Shown piece after piece: positions 55,786 to 63,929 of a stretch of 64,000 bases of DNA. The position numbers and the translations under genes are program-made. Source of the stretch: Thalassomonas sp. RHCl1. GTDB taxonomy: Bacteria > Pseudomonadota > Gammaproteobacteria > Enterobacterales > Alteromonadaceae. The stretch spans positions 186,001-250,000 of the forward strand of contig NZ_CANDNZ010000002.1 of NCBI RefSeq assembly GCF_947387555.1, written 5' to 3'. The notes below the pieces were generated by a model, which saw only the letters and a list, made by a program, of their open reading frames with translations, had not been told where the DNA came from and made no database searches. Position 1 is the first letter of the stretch, and each line of letters starts with the position of its first letter.

Positions 55786-56502
55786 ATGTCTGATAATACT
55801 TTGTCAGTGAAAAAAATTTTATTGGTTGAAGATGACCGCCAGTTATCTGGTTTAGTAAGTGAATTTCTTATTTCTGAAGGCTTTGATGTCAAGCAGGAGT
55901 ACCGGGGGGATGTGGTGGAAAAAACCGTACTCTCATTTGCACCTGATTTGATCCTTTTGGATGTGATGTTGCCGGGTAAGGACGGTTTTAGTCTTTGCCG
56001 GGACTTAAGGCCCAATTATACCGGGCCTATTTTGATTTTAACCGCCAAAGGCACTGACTTTGATCAGGTATTAGGCCTGGAAATCGGCGCTGATGATTAT
56101 GTGATTAAACCGGTTGAACCCAGGGTGCTACTAGCCCGTATCAATGCCTTACTGCGTCGGGGACAGTTTGCGCTTAAACCCCAGGAAAGCTCGGCGGTAA
56201 GTTATGGCGGTTTGAGTATTAATAAAGGATCGCGTCAGGTGAGCCTGGACGGTGAAAATATTGTCTGCACCAGCCAGGAATTTGATTTATTATGGCTGCT
56301 GGCCAGTAAAGCCGGTGAAGTACAAAACCGTGATTATATATACAAGTCTGTGGTGGGCCGTCCTTATGACGGGTTAGACCGCAGTATTGATGTCAGGATT
56401 TCCAGGTTAAGAAAAAAATTACGTGACAGCAATGAAACCCCGTTTAGGATCAAAACCATCTGGGGGCAGGGTTATCTGTTTGTACCCGATGCCTGGGTGT
56501 AA
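55786..56502 (+). CDS. OmpR-family response regulator (RstA-like)
   Basis: A 238-aa two-component transcription regulator. The receiver (about residues 9-125) has the acidic pocket E15-D16-D17, phospho-acceptor D59 in LILLDVMLPGKDG, T86 and the conserved K108 in YVIKPV. The winged-helix DNA-binding domain (about 140-235) has TSQEFDLLWLLASKAGE and RSIDVRISRLRKKL. It resembles RstA. The ATG 55786 has GGAG 7 bases upstream. The RstB-like kinase gene follows after 135 bases, so the two are a likely pair. Confidence 0.92.
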   Translation: MSDNTLSVKKILLVEDDRQLSGLVSEFLISEGFDVKQEYRGDVVEKTVLSFAPDLILLDVMLPGKDGFSLCRDLRPNYTGPILILTAKGTDFDQVLGLEIGADDYVIKPVEPRVLLARINALLRRGQFALKPQESSAVSYGGLSINKGSRQVSLDGENIVCTSQEFDLLWLLASKAGEVQNRDYIYKSVVGRPYDGLDRSIDVRISRLRKKLRDSNETPFRIKTIWGQGYLFVPDAWV

Positions 56503-56637
56503 CTGCTCCGCTGATTTGTCACAAAAGCCGGGCCTGTTGTCAATTAAGCCCGGTATGCCATTCGTTTTACACACTTTTCCGCTAGTTTTCTGCCATGTCC
56601 CGGGCTTTGCTTATATTTGAGAATATTTGAGGTTTAA

Positions 56638-57927
56638 ATGAAATTCGGTAGTACTTTTATCAGTCTTTACCTGATGATGATCCTCACCTTTACCGGGGTT
56701 TCCTGGGTCTTGGATGAATATTGGGCCCAGGAGCTGGAGCAGGATATTGAGTCTTATACCGGTTATAAATCTGTGCTTTTTGCCCTTGGCGATCTGCTTA
56801 ACCACAGGCCGCGGGAGCAGTGGCCAATTGTCCTGAGCCAGGCATCGGCTAAGTTGAAATTACCGGTGAATCTGATCGAAAGAAATGCCGATAGCCGCTT
56901 TAAACCCGAGCACCAGCAGATGCTGGCCAGCGGTGAAGTGGTGGTCTATTACGAAAGCACCAGTATCCGGCTATATCACTTACTCGGTGATGATACTACC
57001 TTGATCACTTTAGGGCCGGTGAAAGTGCCGACCCGGCCAAAACAAAAGGCCTTTATCCGGATCTTTTTCCTGCTGGTTACTGCTGTGGTAATTCTACTCT
57101 GGTTATGGCCCTTGTCCCGGGATCTCGATGCCCTGCAAAAATCCACCCGTTTATTCGGTAAAGGCAATCTGGATATTAAAGCGCCGACGGCATTTACCCC
57201 CACCATAGCCCCAGTGGTGAAAACCTTTAATATGATGGCTGAACGCATTAAGGCGCTGCTGGCGGAGCAGAAGGAGTTAACTAATGCGGTTTCCCATGAA
57301 TTAAGAACCCCGCTGGCGCGCACCAAGTTTGCCCTGCAAATGTTGGAAAAATCCGAAGACAGGGAGAAAAGTCGTCAATACATTCGCCAGATCAGCAGTG
57401 ATGTCACCGAGTTGGATGAACTTATCAATGAAATGCTGGTTTATGCCGCTTTTGAACATGATAAGCCGGTCTTGGATTTTAACGCGCATGCCATTGCCGA
57501 TATTATCGAGCAGCAGATAGAAAAACACAGCTGTTTTAGCGGTGAGCTTAGTTTTATCAATCAAACGGATGAATTAATGCTGGTTTGTGACCGCCACTTT
57601 ATCGACCGGGCGATAAACAACTATCTGGTTAACGCGGTGAAATATGGCAACGGAGAAATTTGTGTCCGTTTAACTGCAGATAATGATTATTGCTATATCC
57701 GGGTGGAAGACAATGGCGACGGGGTTTCCGATGATTTTAAGTCCCTGGTATTTGATGCCTTTTCCCGGGGAGATGAAAGCCGCAGCCGGGAAACCGGTGG
57801 TTTTGGCCTGGGGCTGGCGATCGTCCAAAAAATCATGCTCTGGCATCAGGGCCGGGCCTATGTCGAAGACAGCGACTTAGGCGGTGCGTGCTTCGTGCTT
57901 TGTTTGCCGTTAAATCCCCACTGGTAA
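56638..57927 (+). CDS. Sensor histidine kinase (RstB-like)
   Basis: A 429-aa inner-membrane kinase: helix 1 (about residues 5-24), a periplasmic sensor (about 25-137, with YHLLGDDTTLITLGPV as in RstB), helix 2 (about 138-158), HAMP-like linker, HisKA with phospho-acceptor H220 in NAVSHELRTPLARTKFAL, and an ATPase domain with N-box AINNYLVNAVKYG, G1 VEDNGDGVSDD and G2 GGFGLGLAIV. All kinase boxes are intact. It sits just after an RstA-like regulator, its presumed partner. A moderate terminator lies about 100 bases downstream. The signal is not evident. Confidence 0.92.
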   Translation: MKFGSTFISLYLMMILTFTGVSWVLDEYWAQELEQDIESYTGYKSVLFALGDLLNHRPREQWPIVLSQASAKLKLPVNLIERNADSRFKPEHQQMLASGEVVVYYESTSIRLYHLLGDDTTLITLGPVKVPTRPKQKAFIRIFFLLVTAVVILLWLWPLSRDLDALQKSTRLFGKGNLDIKAPTAFTPTIAPVVKTFNMMAERIKALLAEQKELTNAVSHELRTPLARTKFALQMLEKSEDREKSRQYIRQISSDVTELDELINEMLVYAAFEHDKPVLDFNAHAIADIIEQQIEKHSCFSGELSFINQTDELMLVCDRHFIDRAINNYLVNAVKYGNGEICVRLTADNDYCYIRVEDNGDGVSDDFKSLVFDAFSRGDESRSRETGGFGLGLAIVQKIMLWHQGRAYVEDSDLGGACFVLCLPLNPHW

Positions 57928-58025
57928 AGGCAGGATAAAGATTAAAGATGCTCGGCTGATGATGCCGGCAACAATCGACGGTTTAAATGATTACCTTTAA
58001 CGCCAGCCAGCGCCGTTAATCCATA

Positions 58026-58057
58026 GCCGGGATAGAGATATTTTCCCGGCGTCTCTT
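58026..58057 (+). terminator. Probable terminator after the RstB-like kinase
   Basis: GCCGGGA (58026-58032) pairs with TCCCGGC (58044-58050), followed by GTCTCTTTT. The stem is short and the tail is broken by C, so strength is moderate. Confidence 0.55.
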
Positions 58058-58081
58058 TTGTGTTTTCAATTTTATCGGCAG

Positions 58082-58124
58082 TTAACCCTTCTTAACCTTG
58101 CCTTAACCCCGCACATTTTATACT
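58082..58124 (+). promoter_or_regulatory. Three phased TTAACC hexamers before the second regulator gene
   Basis: TTAACC occurs at 58082-58087, 58092-58097 and 58103-58108, start-to-start 10 and 11 bases, so on one face of the helix. A -10-like TATACT lies at 58119-58124. Direct repeats about one turn apart are typical binding sites of OmpR/PhoB-family regulators, so the RstA-like protein or the second regulator may bind here. This is inference from pattern. Confidence 0.45.
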
Positions 58125-58246
58125 GGCTGCAGAAGATAAGGTGCCTGGCGTAAGACTGTTTTCTTCGGATTTTTTTGTTTTGAAGTAAACCTGTTGCTCC
58201 CTGGCACGTTATTAGCGGTGATAATAACATTAGTGAGAGTAAAATC

Positions 58247-59059
58247 ATGTTGCCTGAGTCTTACCCTGTTAATAAAACGGATACGGATCTATATCTACGC
58301 CCGCAAAGTACACTCGGGGCCCTGGCAGGCAAAATGGATAATCATAACACTTGGCAAAAGCCGTTAAAAAAAGTGCTTGTGGTGCAGCAAGATCGGCAAT
58401 TCTCCCGGATTATTGCCGATATGTTAACCCTTGAAGGTTTTGAGGTTTTACAGGAGTTTCAGGGAGTGCATGTTAAGCGTCAGGTCAATCATTATCAGCC
58501 TGATCTGGTGATCCTGGATGTATTATTGCCGGATAATTGCGGCTTGGCTCTGTGCCGGGAATTACGCCGCCAGTATAACGGGCAATTGTTGTTTTTGTCA
58601 GCAAAAGCAAGTGATATCGATCAGGTGATCGGTCTGGAGGTAGGTGCAGATGCCTATTTGGCAAGACCCGTGGCCTTAAGGGTGTTGCTGGCAAAAATCA
58701 AGGCCATGTTCAGGTGGCAGTACCAGCAGCAAACGGCAATGCCTGCGCAGCAAGTCTCCTGCGGTGAGCTAACCTTGTGCCGGTTATCGCGCCAGGTCAA
58801 TTTGTACAGTGAGCCAGTTGACCTCACCGGACAGGAGTTTGATTTGTTGTGGCTGCTTGCCAGCCGGGCAGGTGAGGTACAGGACAGGAATGTGATTTAC
58901 CAATTGGTGGCGGGGCGTGAGTATGACGGCCTGGATCGCAGTATTGATGTCAGGGTGTCCCGGTTAAGGAAAAAGTTGCATGATGACCTGAAAAGGCCGT
59001 TTAGGATCAAAACTGTACGTGGTCAGGGTTACCTGTTGGTGCCGGATGCCTGGAATTAG
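58247..59059 (+). CDS. OmpR-family regulator with degenerate receiver
   Basis: A 270-aa paralogue of the regulator at 55786, alike over the whole length, with a 32-residue N-terminal extension. The phospho-acceptor Asp is kept (D91 in VILDVLLPDNCG), as is S118, but the acidic pocket E-D is replaced by Q47-Q48 (D49 kept) and the conserved Lys of YVIKP is R140 in YLARPV. The DNA-binding half is intact (LTGQEFDLLWLLASRAGE, RSIDVRVSRLRKKL). So it probably binds DNA but responds weakly or not at all to phosphorylation. It has no kinase of its own and its own promoter region. Start ATG 58247 is the first in frame. Confidence 0.88.
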   Translation: MLPESYPVNKTDTDLYLRPQSTLGALAGKMDNHNTWQKPLKKVLVVQQDRQFSRIIADMLTLEGFEVLQEFQGVHVKRQVNHYQPDLVILDVLLPDNCGLALCRELRRQYNGQLLFLSAKASDIDQVIGLEVGADAYLARPVALRVLLAKIKAMFRWQYQQQTAMPAQQVSCGELTLCRLSRQVNLYSEPVDLTGQEFDLLWLLASRAGEVQDRNVIYQLVAGREYDGLDRSIDVRVSRLRKKLHDDLKRPFRIKTVRGQGYLLVPDAWN

Positions 59060-59150
59060 TTTTTTAGGGGAAATTGAATATAATAGCAAACCTGCGCGGC
59101 AGCTGGGTTTTCCCCGCAGGCTTTTCCCCCGAAGTGAAATGGAGTAAACC

Positions 59151-59840
59151 GTGAATAATGTAAAACGCAATATCCTGCTGGTGGAGGACGATCTCGATCT
59201 GGCGGCAACTGTGGTTGACTACCTTGAACTGGAAGGGATCAGTTGCGATCATGCGGCAAACGGTGTCCAGGGGCTGGGGCTTATCCAGTCTCAGCGTTAT
59301 GATATGGTGATTTTGGATGTTAATATGCCGCGCATGGACGGTTTACTGGTTTGCCAGAACATGCGGGAGCAGGGCATAGATACGCCGGTACTGATGCTGA
59401 CCGCCCGGGATACTTTAGATGATAAACTCGCCGGTTTTAAAGTGGGCTCGGATGATTACCTGGTAAAACCTTTTGCCATGCTGGAGCTGGTGGCGCGTAT
59501 TCATGTGCTGGCCAACCGCCGAAGCGGGCAAACCACCAGCACTGAGCTTTATGATCTACATATAGATTTTAACCAAAAGACCGCCAAGCGCGGACAAAGG
59601 GTTTTGCAGCTCTCACCCACTGGTTGGATATTGTTGGAAACCCTGGTGCGCAAGTCAGGACAAATAGTCACCCGGGATCAGCTATGCCATGCCGTTTGGG
59701 GGGATGAATTACCCGACAGCAACAGCTTAAAAGTACATTTATTTAACTTACGCCAGCAAGTCGATGCGCCGGGTGAAAGCAAACTTATTCATACCGTGCC
59801 GGGACAGGGGGTCGCTTTGCGGCAACAAGATGAAGATTAA
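59151..59840 (+). CDS. OmpR-family response regulator (QseB/PmrA-like)
   Basis: A 229-aa regulator with a canonical receiver: E12-D13-D14, phospho-acceptor D56 in MVILDVNMPRMDG, T in LTARDT and K in YLVKPFA, then a winged-helix domain with LSPTGWILLETLVRKSGQIV and SLKVHLFNLRQQV. It starts at GTG 59151 with GGAG 7 bases upstream. Unlike the two other regulators of this cluster it is a different subfamily. The kinase gene starts inside its last codons, so it is clearly paired with that kinase. Confidence 0.92.
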   Translation: MNNVKRNILLVEDDLDLAATVVDYLELEGISCDHAANGVQGLGLIQSQRYDMVILDVNMPRMDGLLVCQNMREQGIDTPVLMLTARDTLDDKLAGFKVGSDDYLVKPFAMLELVARIHVLANRRSGQTTSTELYDLHIDFNQKTAKRGQRVLQLSPTGWILLETLVRKSGQIVTRDQLCHAVWGDELPDSNSLKVHLFNLRQQVDAPGESKLIHTVPGQGVALRQQDED

Positions 59841-61125
59841 ACAAGCGCTGAAAAAAGGCTCTTTGCGTCGTTATGTGTTCAGGGTGGCGATGATCCATGC
59901 CCTGATAGTGGTGCTTTGTTATAGTCTGCTGCTGCACTGGTTCTTTATCCGTGGTCTGGACGAGTCCAATTATATGTACATGACCATGGAAGCGCAGAGT
60001 TTTTCGAAGAATTATGATGCCGGTTTACAGCCTCAGGTGCCGCGCTCCATTCATTTCAACGGTTACCTGGGCTGGCAACAATTGCCCCCCTGGCTGCAGC
60101 AACAATTTTCTTCATTGCAGCAGGTCACTGAGCTAGAAATGCGCAACCTGAAACTAACCAATGACAGCTCGACCCGGGAGCAGGAAGAGGTGGTGGTGTT
60201 TATGGTGGCCCAGCCGCTTAAAGACGGCAACATCTTTTATCTGGTGCGCCGCATTACCCTGGAAGATCACAGCGGACAGGTGCGTACCCGGATGATAGAG
60301 ACGGTATTATTGACCTGGCCGCTGGCGATGGCATTTTTACTGACGATTCTGGCCTCAGTGTATTTTACCCTTAGCCGGCTGACCCGGCCTATGTCGGCTC
60401 TGGGCAACTGGAGTGCCGCGTTGACTTTGGATGATGTCAGCAAATCGCCGCCTGATTTTGCCTTTAATGAGCTTAATACCATAGCGCAGCAGCAACAGGA
60501 TGCTTTTTGCCGCCTGGCGGCCATTCTTGAAAAAGAGCAGGACTTTTTACGCTTTTCCAGCCATGAGCTCAGAACCCCGATTGCCGTGATCAAATCCAAT
60601 ACCGAGCTGCTGACCCGGGTACTGGCGGGGCAAAAAGGCAGCACGTCGCTTGAGCGTATCCAGCGGGCGGTGCTTAATATGCAGCATATGACGGAAACCC
60701 TGCTATGGCTAAGCCGCGAGCAGGAAGCAAAAGTGCAGGGGCAAGCGCTGGATTTGAGCGAGATGCTGACTACCCTCAGCGACGATAACCAATACCTGTT
60801 GCAGGGGAAAAATGTTGAAGTAAGTTTTGACTGTGATCACAACCTGGTAAAGCTTGCCGAGACCCCTTGTCGTTTGATCCTCAATAACGTTATCCGCAAT
60901 GCCTTTCAATATACCGCCGAAGGGAATATTGAAATTACCTTGTCGCAGGGACAAGTGGTGATCACTAACGTTAACCACAGCCAGGAGGATATCGACCATC
61001 ACGGGGCCGATTATGGCTATGGTTTAGGCCTGATGCTGGTGGAGCGAATCGTGGCCAAGATGCACTGGTCTTATCAAAATAGCGAGATCCCGGGGGGAAG
61101 AAAAGTCAGTATCGATTTTTCCTGA
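59830..61125 (+). CDS. Sensor histidine kinase with divergent ATP-binding box
   Basis: A 431-aa inner-membrane kinase with helix 1 (about residues 17-38), periplasmic sensor (about 39-155), helix 2 (about 160-180), and HisKA with H245 in FSSHELRTPIAVIKSN. The N-box LILNNVIRNAFQYT and a G2-like YGYGLGLMLVERI are present, but where the G1 box (DxGxG) should lie, the sequence reads VVITNVNHSQED. So ATP binding may differ from the norm; related kinases with this substitution exist in marine bacteria. Start ATG 59830 overlaps the regulator stop by 11 bases; the frame extends to 59764 in the regulator gene, which I reject. Confidence 0.88.
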   Translation: MKIKQALKKGSLRRYVFRVAMIHALIVVLCYSLLLHWFFIRGLDESNYMYMTMEAQSFSKNYDAGLQPQVPRSIHFNGYLGWQQLPPWLQQQFSSLQQVTELEMRNLKLTNDSSTREQEEVVVFMVAQPLKDGNIFYLVRRITLEDHSGQVRTRMIETVLLTWPLAMAFLLTILASVYFTLSRLTRPMSALGNWSAALTLDDVSKSPPDFAFNELNTIAQQQQDAFCRLAAILEKEQDFLRFSSHELRTPIAVIKSNTELLTRVLAGQKGSTSLERIQRAVLNMQHMTETLLWLSREQEAKVQGQALDLSEMLTTLSDDNQYLLQGKNVEVSFDCDHNLVKLAETPCRLILNNVIRNAFQYTAEGNIEITLSQGQVVITNVNHSQEDIDHHGADYGYGLGLMLVERIVAKMHWSYQNSEIPGGRKVSIDFS

Positions 61126-61239
61126 GGTCATGGTTTGAAGCAGTCATCCGGAGCAATATTTATTTAATTGAAATTATTTCAAAAAAAGCCTCAAGTTTTT
61201 TTTTAAACCACCGATAACCTAAGTAATCTAAGTATATGG

Positions 61240-61779
61240 GTGGTTACTGTGGTAGCAAAGGTCGAAAATAATCTGCTGGTTCATGAGTTACAGTTAGGCG
61301 AGCAGCTTGGCGAATGCGTACATAGCGCGCGCCGCTCTGACTTCTCGTTGATGCTGGCCATGCTGACCGAAGATGTGCGCGATCACAGCCAGTTTGCCTT
61401 GCCGGTAGTGGAAGACGAACCGCGCGATATCACCACAGAAACCTTAAGAAAAGAATTTCACTTGCCGGATGAAGCGCCGCTGGCACTAAAAAATGACACC
61501 CAGATCCAGGACTTCAATCAGGCAGAGCTGGTGCAGGACAATCAGTTGGCAAGTTTACAGCTGCAAAATGCCATCAATCCCAAACCTTTGGCTTTTCGCG
61601 ATGACAAAAGCCATGTGCCGCACCAGATCATGACCAATACCAGCACCCACTGCCAGAAAAAGCATCAAACCGGTACCGGACAGTTATCACGCATGGCTTT
61701 TAATGCCAAAGGCTGGCTCGATGCGGTACAAACCTCAATCGTGAAATCTTCCCTGGTTAACGTCCACAGCATTGCTTAA
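61240..61779 (+). CDS. VC2046/SO_2500 family protein
   Basis: A 179-aa protein with the pattern of the VC2046/SO_2500 family: an N-terminal LVHELQLGEQLGECVHSARRSDFSLMLAMLTEDV block and a middle DEAPLALKNDTQ segment, ending MAFNAKGWLDAVQTS. Found in Vibrio, Shewanella and relatives; function unknown. No signal peptide or membrane helix. The start is uncertain (GTG 61240 used). It overlaps the convergent ychJ gene by 23 bases at their 3' ends. Confidence 0.75.
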   Translation: MVTVVAKVENNLLVHELQLGEQLGECVHSARRSDFSLMLAMLTEDVRDHSQFALPVVEDEPRDITTETLRKEFHLPDEAPLALKNDTQIQDFNQAELVQDNQLASLQLQNAINPKPLAFRDDKSHVPHQIMTNTSTHCQKKHQTGTGQLSRMAFNAKGWLDAVQTSIVKSSLVNVHSIA

Positions 61780-62233
61780 ACTTTTTCTTGCTGCGGCAAG
61801 GACAAGGCTCATTGCGCTTAATTTCCCTGACTTCATCAAACTCACTGACATCGCCGTCCAGATAACGCCACTGGCCGTTTTCCAGCACAAAACGCGACGT
61901 TTCCGTCATTTTATGGTACTTGTTACCTAACAGGTAATGGGCTGAAAATTTAACCACCGGCAGTTCATCCGCGCTTTGCGGGATGGCTGAGCTGTGATGA
62001 ATCTCTAAAAACAGCCATTTGGTCATGGCCGCCCACTGGACGATTTCCTCGAGGTTTTGCTGCGCCTGGCTGGCCTTGGCATAAGTACGGTAAATATAAT
62101 CCGCATCGGCGGTGGCATAGGCGCTATAACGCGAGCGCATCAATTGCTCCGGGCTGTTGGCTGTTTTTTGTCCGGTAATTAAAGGCTGGCAACAAAGGGT
62201 ATATTCAAGTTCAGAACCGCAGGGACAGAGCAT
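61757..62233 (-). CDS. YchJ family SEC-C motif protein
   Basis: A 158-aa cytoplasmic protein with zinc-binding SEC-C motifs at both ends: CPCGSELEYTLCC near residues 3-15 and CPCRSKKKFKQCC near 144-156, and the YchJ middle domain (SPEQLMRSRYSAYATADADYIYRTY, read as about 28-52). Length matches E. coli YchJ. Function is not known; SEC-C motifs as in SecA can bind ribosomes or zinc-dependent partners. It overlaps the VC2046-like gene tail to tail. Confidence 0.88.
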   Translation of the reverse strand: MLCPCGSELEYTLCCQPLITGQKTANSPEQLMRSRYSAYATADADYIYRTYAKASQAQQNLEEIVQWAAMTKWLFLEIHHSSAIPQSADELPVVKFSAHYLLGNKYHKMTETSRFVLENGQWRYLDGDVSEFDEVREIKRNEPCPCRSKKKFKQCCGR

Positions 62234-62432
62234 AAAAATAAGGTATGTTAATTATTGGGGCGGCTATATTAACACGTAAAAACGCGCTAAAGCCACGAAA
62301 CAGGAATTTGGCGTTTAGTTATATGAAATGTCCGGGTTTAGTCTTTTATGTCCGGGAAACATGGTTGATCCGGCACCTGAGTTTTGGGTGCCGGTATTAA
62401 GCGAATATAAGCCGGGTTTCAGCAAGAAGCCT
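62234..62432. promoter_or_regulatory. ychJ upstream region with two ATGTCCGGG copies
   Basis: ATGTCCGGG occurs at 62328-62336 and 62348-62356, exactly 20 bases apart, two helical turns. A GC-rich stem CCGGCACC/GGTGCCGG (62370-62377 and 62387-62394) lies downstream of the hemolysin-family gene on the minus strand, without a T-tract, and may act as its terminator. Confidence 0.4.
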
Positions 62433-63122
62433 TCACAGACTGCCGAACATCTGCTCCTTTAATGCCGCGATTTGCGGGGTTTGCTGGTTAAACATGGCGG
62501 AGTATTTGGCATTATTATTAATCACACACATGATTTGGAATAAATCGACGGCAACCACCTCCGGCTCTGCCTGATAATAACTGCCCCAGCTGTTTTGTTC
62601 GTTTTGCAGGGCGTCTTTGTCGGCATGACATAAGAAATGCGTTTCGCTGCCGGTAGAATTTAACAAGTCTACCACTTGTTTGGTGCCGGCAAACACCAGA
62701 TGTGAATAACCGTTTAAGTACAAAGAAACCCCCATGGTTAAAAATAACGAGATGGTAAAGCGCGAGGAGCTGCTGTAGAGGTTGCCGATTTCGGCAATGC
62801 TTGAGCGCTTGACGTTATTTTGTTTGAAAAAGGCCAGCTCCTGCACCGGCGTTTTAGTGTATTGCTCGATAAAAAGCGGTGTCCGCGCGCTTCTTATCCC
62901 CAGTGCGGCTTTGATATCCCCCTTTCTCTTGATGGTGATTATTGCCGGTAAGAAGTTGTCGATTTGTGCGTTGAACGTCTGCCTGAAGCCTTCGCTGATA
63001 AAACGCTCAACCTTATTGCGTTCACTGTTTGCCCGCGTGATCAGCTCGGCGGTAAAGGGCAGGGAGCTGTCTTGGCGTTTCTCATTCCTTTCACCGGTAA
63101 CTGCTGGTGTGATAGTGATCAT
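62433..63122 (-). CDS. Thermostable hemolysin family protein
   Basis: A 229-aa protein of the T_hemolysin family, named for Vibrio delta-type thermostable hemolysins. Typical segments are VERFISEGFRQTFNAQIDNFLP (about residues 38-59), the LGIRSARTPLFIEQYTKTPV block and EIGNLYSSSSRFTISLF. Relatives are GNAT-like in outline and may be acyltransferases; the hemolytic label should be treated with care. No signal peptide. I start at ATG 63122 with GGAG about 8 bases upstream; the frame extends to TTG 63158. It is not obviously in an operon. Confidence 0.85.
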   Translation of the reverse strand: MITITPAVTGERNEKRQDSSLPFTAELITRANSERNKVERFISEGFRQTFNAQIDNFLPAIITIKRKGDIKAALGIRSARTPLFIEQYTKTPVQELAFFKQNNVKRSSIAEIGNLYSSSSRFTISLFLTMGVSLYLNGYSHLVFAGTKQVVDLLNSTGSETHFLCHADKDALQNEQNSWGSYYQAEPEVVAVDLFQIMCVINNNAKYSAMFNQQTPQIAALKEQMFGSL

Positions 63123-63239
63123 ATATTGTACTCCGAGGCGTTGCTTGCTTGAGTTCAATATATAAAGTGAATCTTAATGAAATCTTAAGAAAAGGTAAAT
63201 TTATGCAAAATTGCAGACCATCGGTGAAAATAGCCTGCT

Positions 63240-63650
63240 TTATCTTGGATACGTCTTTTTTAATAAATGCTCGGCAGGGGTTGTGATAAAGGCCTCTTTT
63301 GTTGGCGCGTTAATCATTTTGCCGGAGTGAAAGGAAGTTGTTGTCAGCCTGAGCGGCTTGTTTGCTTGACCTCCCGGTGAACTTTGCAATTTTTGGCTGT
63401 GCCTGGCAAGTGTTTTACTTAGCTTGTTGACGGTTTTGCTGATCTCGGTTAATTCCTGTGATAACTGCTCCAGGCGGCTTTCAAGCTCAGCTAACTTATT
63501 TTTTTTTGTGGGCTGTTGAAAAGCCGTTGTTAGTTGGCTGGCAATGGCGACCGATTGCCCCGGTGCCGCAGCACCATGGTGTTCGCAAAAAAAGCCGCTA
63601 TTGGCCAGTAACAGTGCACATAATATGATGACCAGATAAATGTTTATCAT
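63240..63650 (-). CDS. Exported or membrane-anchored coiled-coil protein
   Basis: A 136-aa protein with an N-terminal hydrophobic segment (about residues 3-20, IYLVIILCALLLANSGF) and then a predicted coiled coil (about 52-92, LAELESRLEQLSQELTEIS and a following VNKLSKTLARHSQKL) and a Ser/Thr/Lys-rich tail. Not recognised. A Cys (C22) follows the helix, but the preceding residues (ANSGFFC) are not a lipobox. It ends 117 bases from the hemolysin-family gene on the same strand. Confidence 0.65.
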   Translation of the reverse strand: MINIYLVIILCALLLANSGFFCEHHGAAAPGQSVAIASQLTTAFQQPTKKNKLAELESRLEQLSQELTEISKTVNKLSKTLARHSQKLQSSPGGQANKPLRLTTTSFHSGKMINAPTKEAFITTPAEHLLKKTYPR

Positions 63651-63786
63651 TTTTCTTCCCCTCGTTTGTGGCCCTCGGGCCGGTGAGTACGGGTGAGCAG
63701 GTCATCCTGATTGACAGTTGTCTTTATACTGATTAATCGATTTCACTTACATTAGTGTGCTGAAGGGGAGAATTGTCTCATAGGTT

Positions 63787-63922
63787 ATGAAAAAAAGTTG
63801 CTGACTACGGGGGCACTACAGCTTACGATGATTTCGTCGATGAAAATGTTTCTCTGGATGATAAGTTCAGAGAAAAAGGCACCGACGACAGTGTCAATGC
63901 CATGTTTAAAGTTGGTGACTAA
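63787..63922 (+). pseudogene. Small acidic ORF disrupted at a seven-A run
   Basis: After ATG 63787 there are seven A (63790-63796). Read with seven, the frame stops after five codons (MKKSC). Read with six, it continues 44 codons to TAA 63920-63922: MKKVADYGGTTAYDDFVDEN, continuing with LDDKFREKGTDDSVNAMFKV and GD. The frame is acidic and reads like coding sequence. It may be a frameshifted remnant, a slippage-dependent gene, or a sequencing error in the homopolymer. A TTGACA element lies at about 63713. The stop lies 8 bases from the stop of the convergent gene at the edge. Confidence 0.35.
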
Positions 63923-63929
63923 AGTGTTG

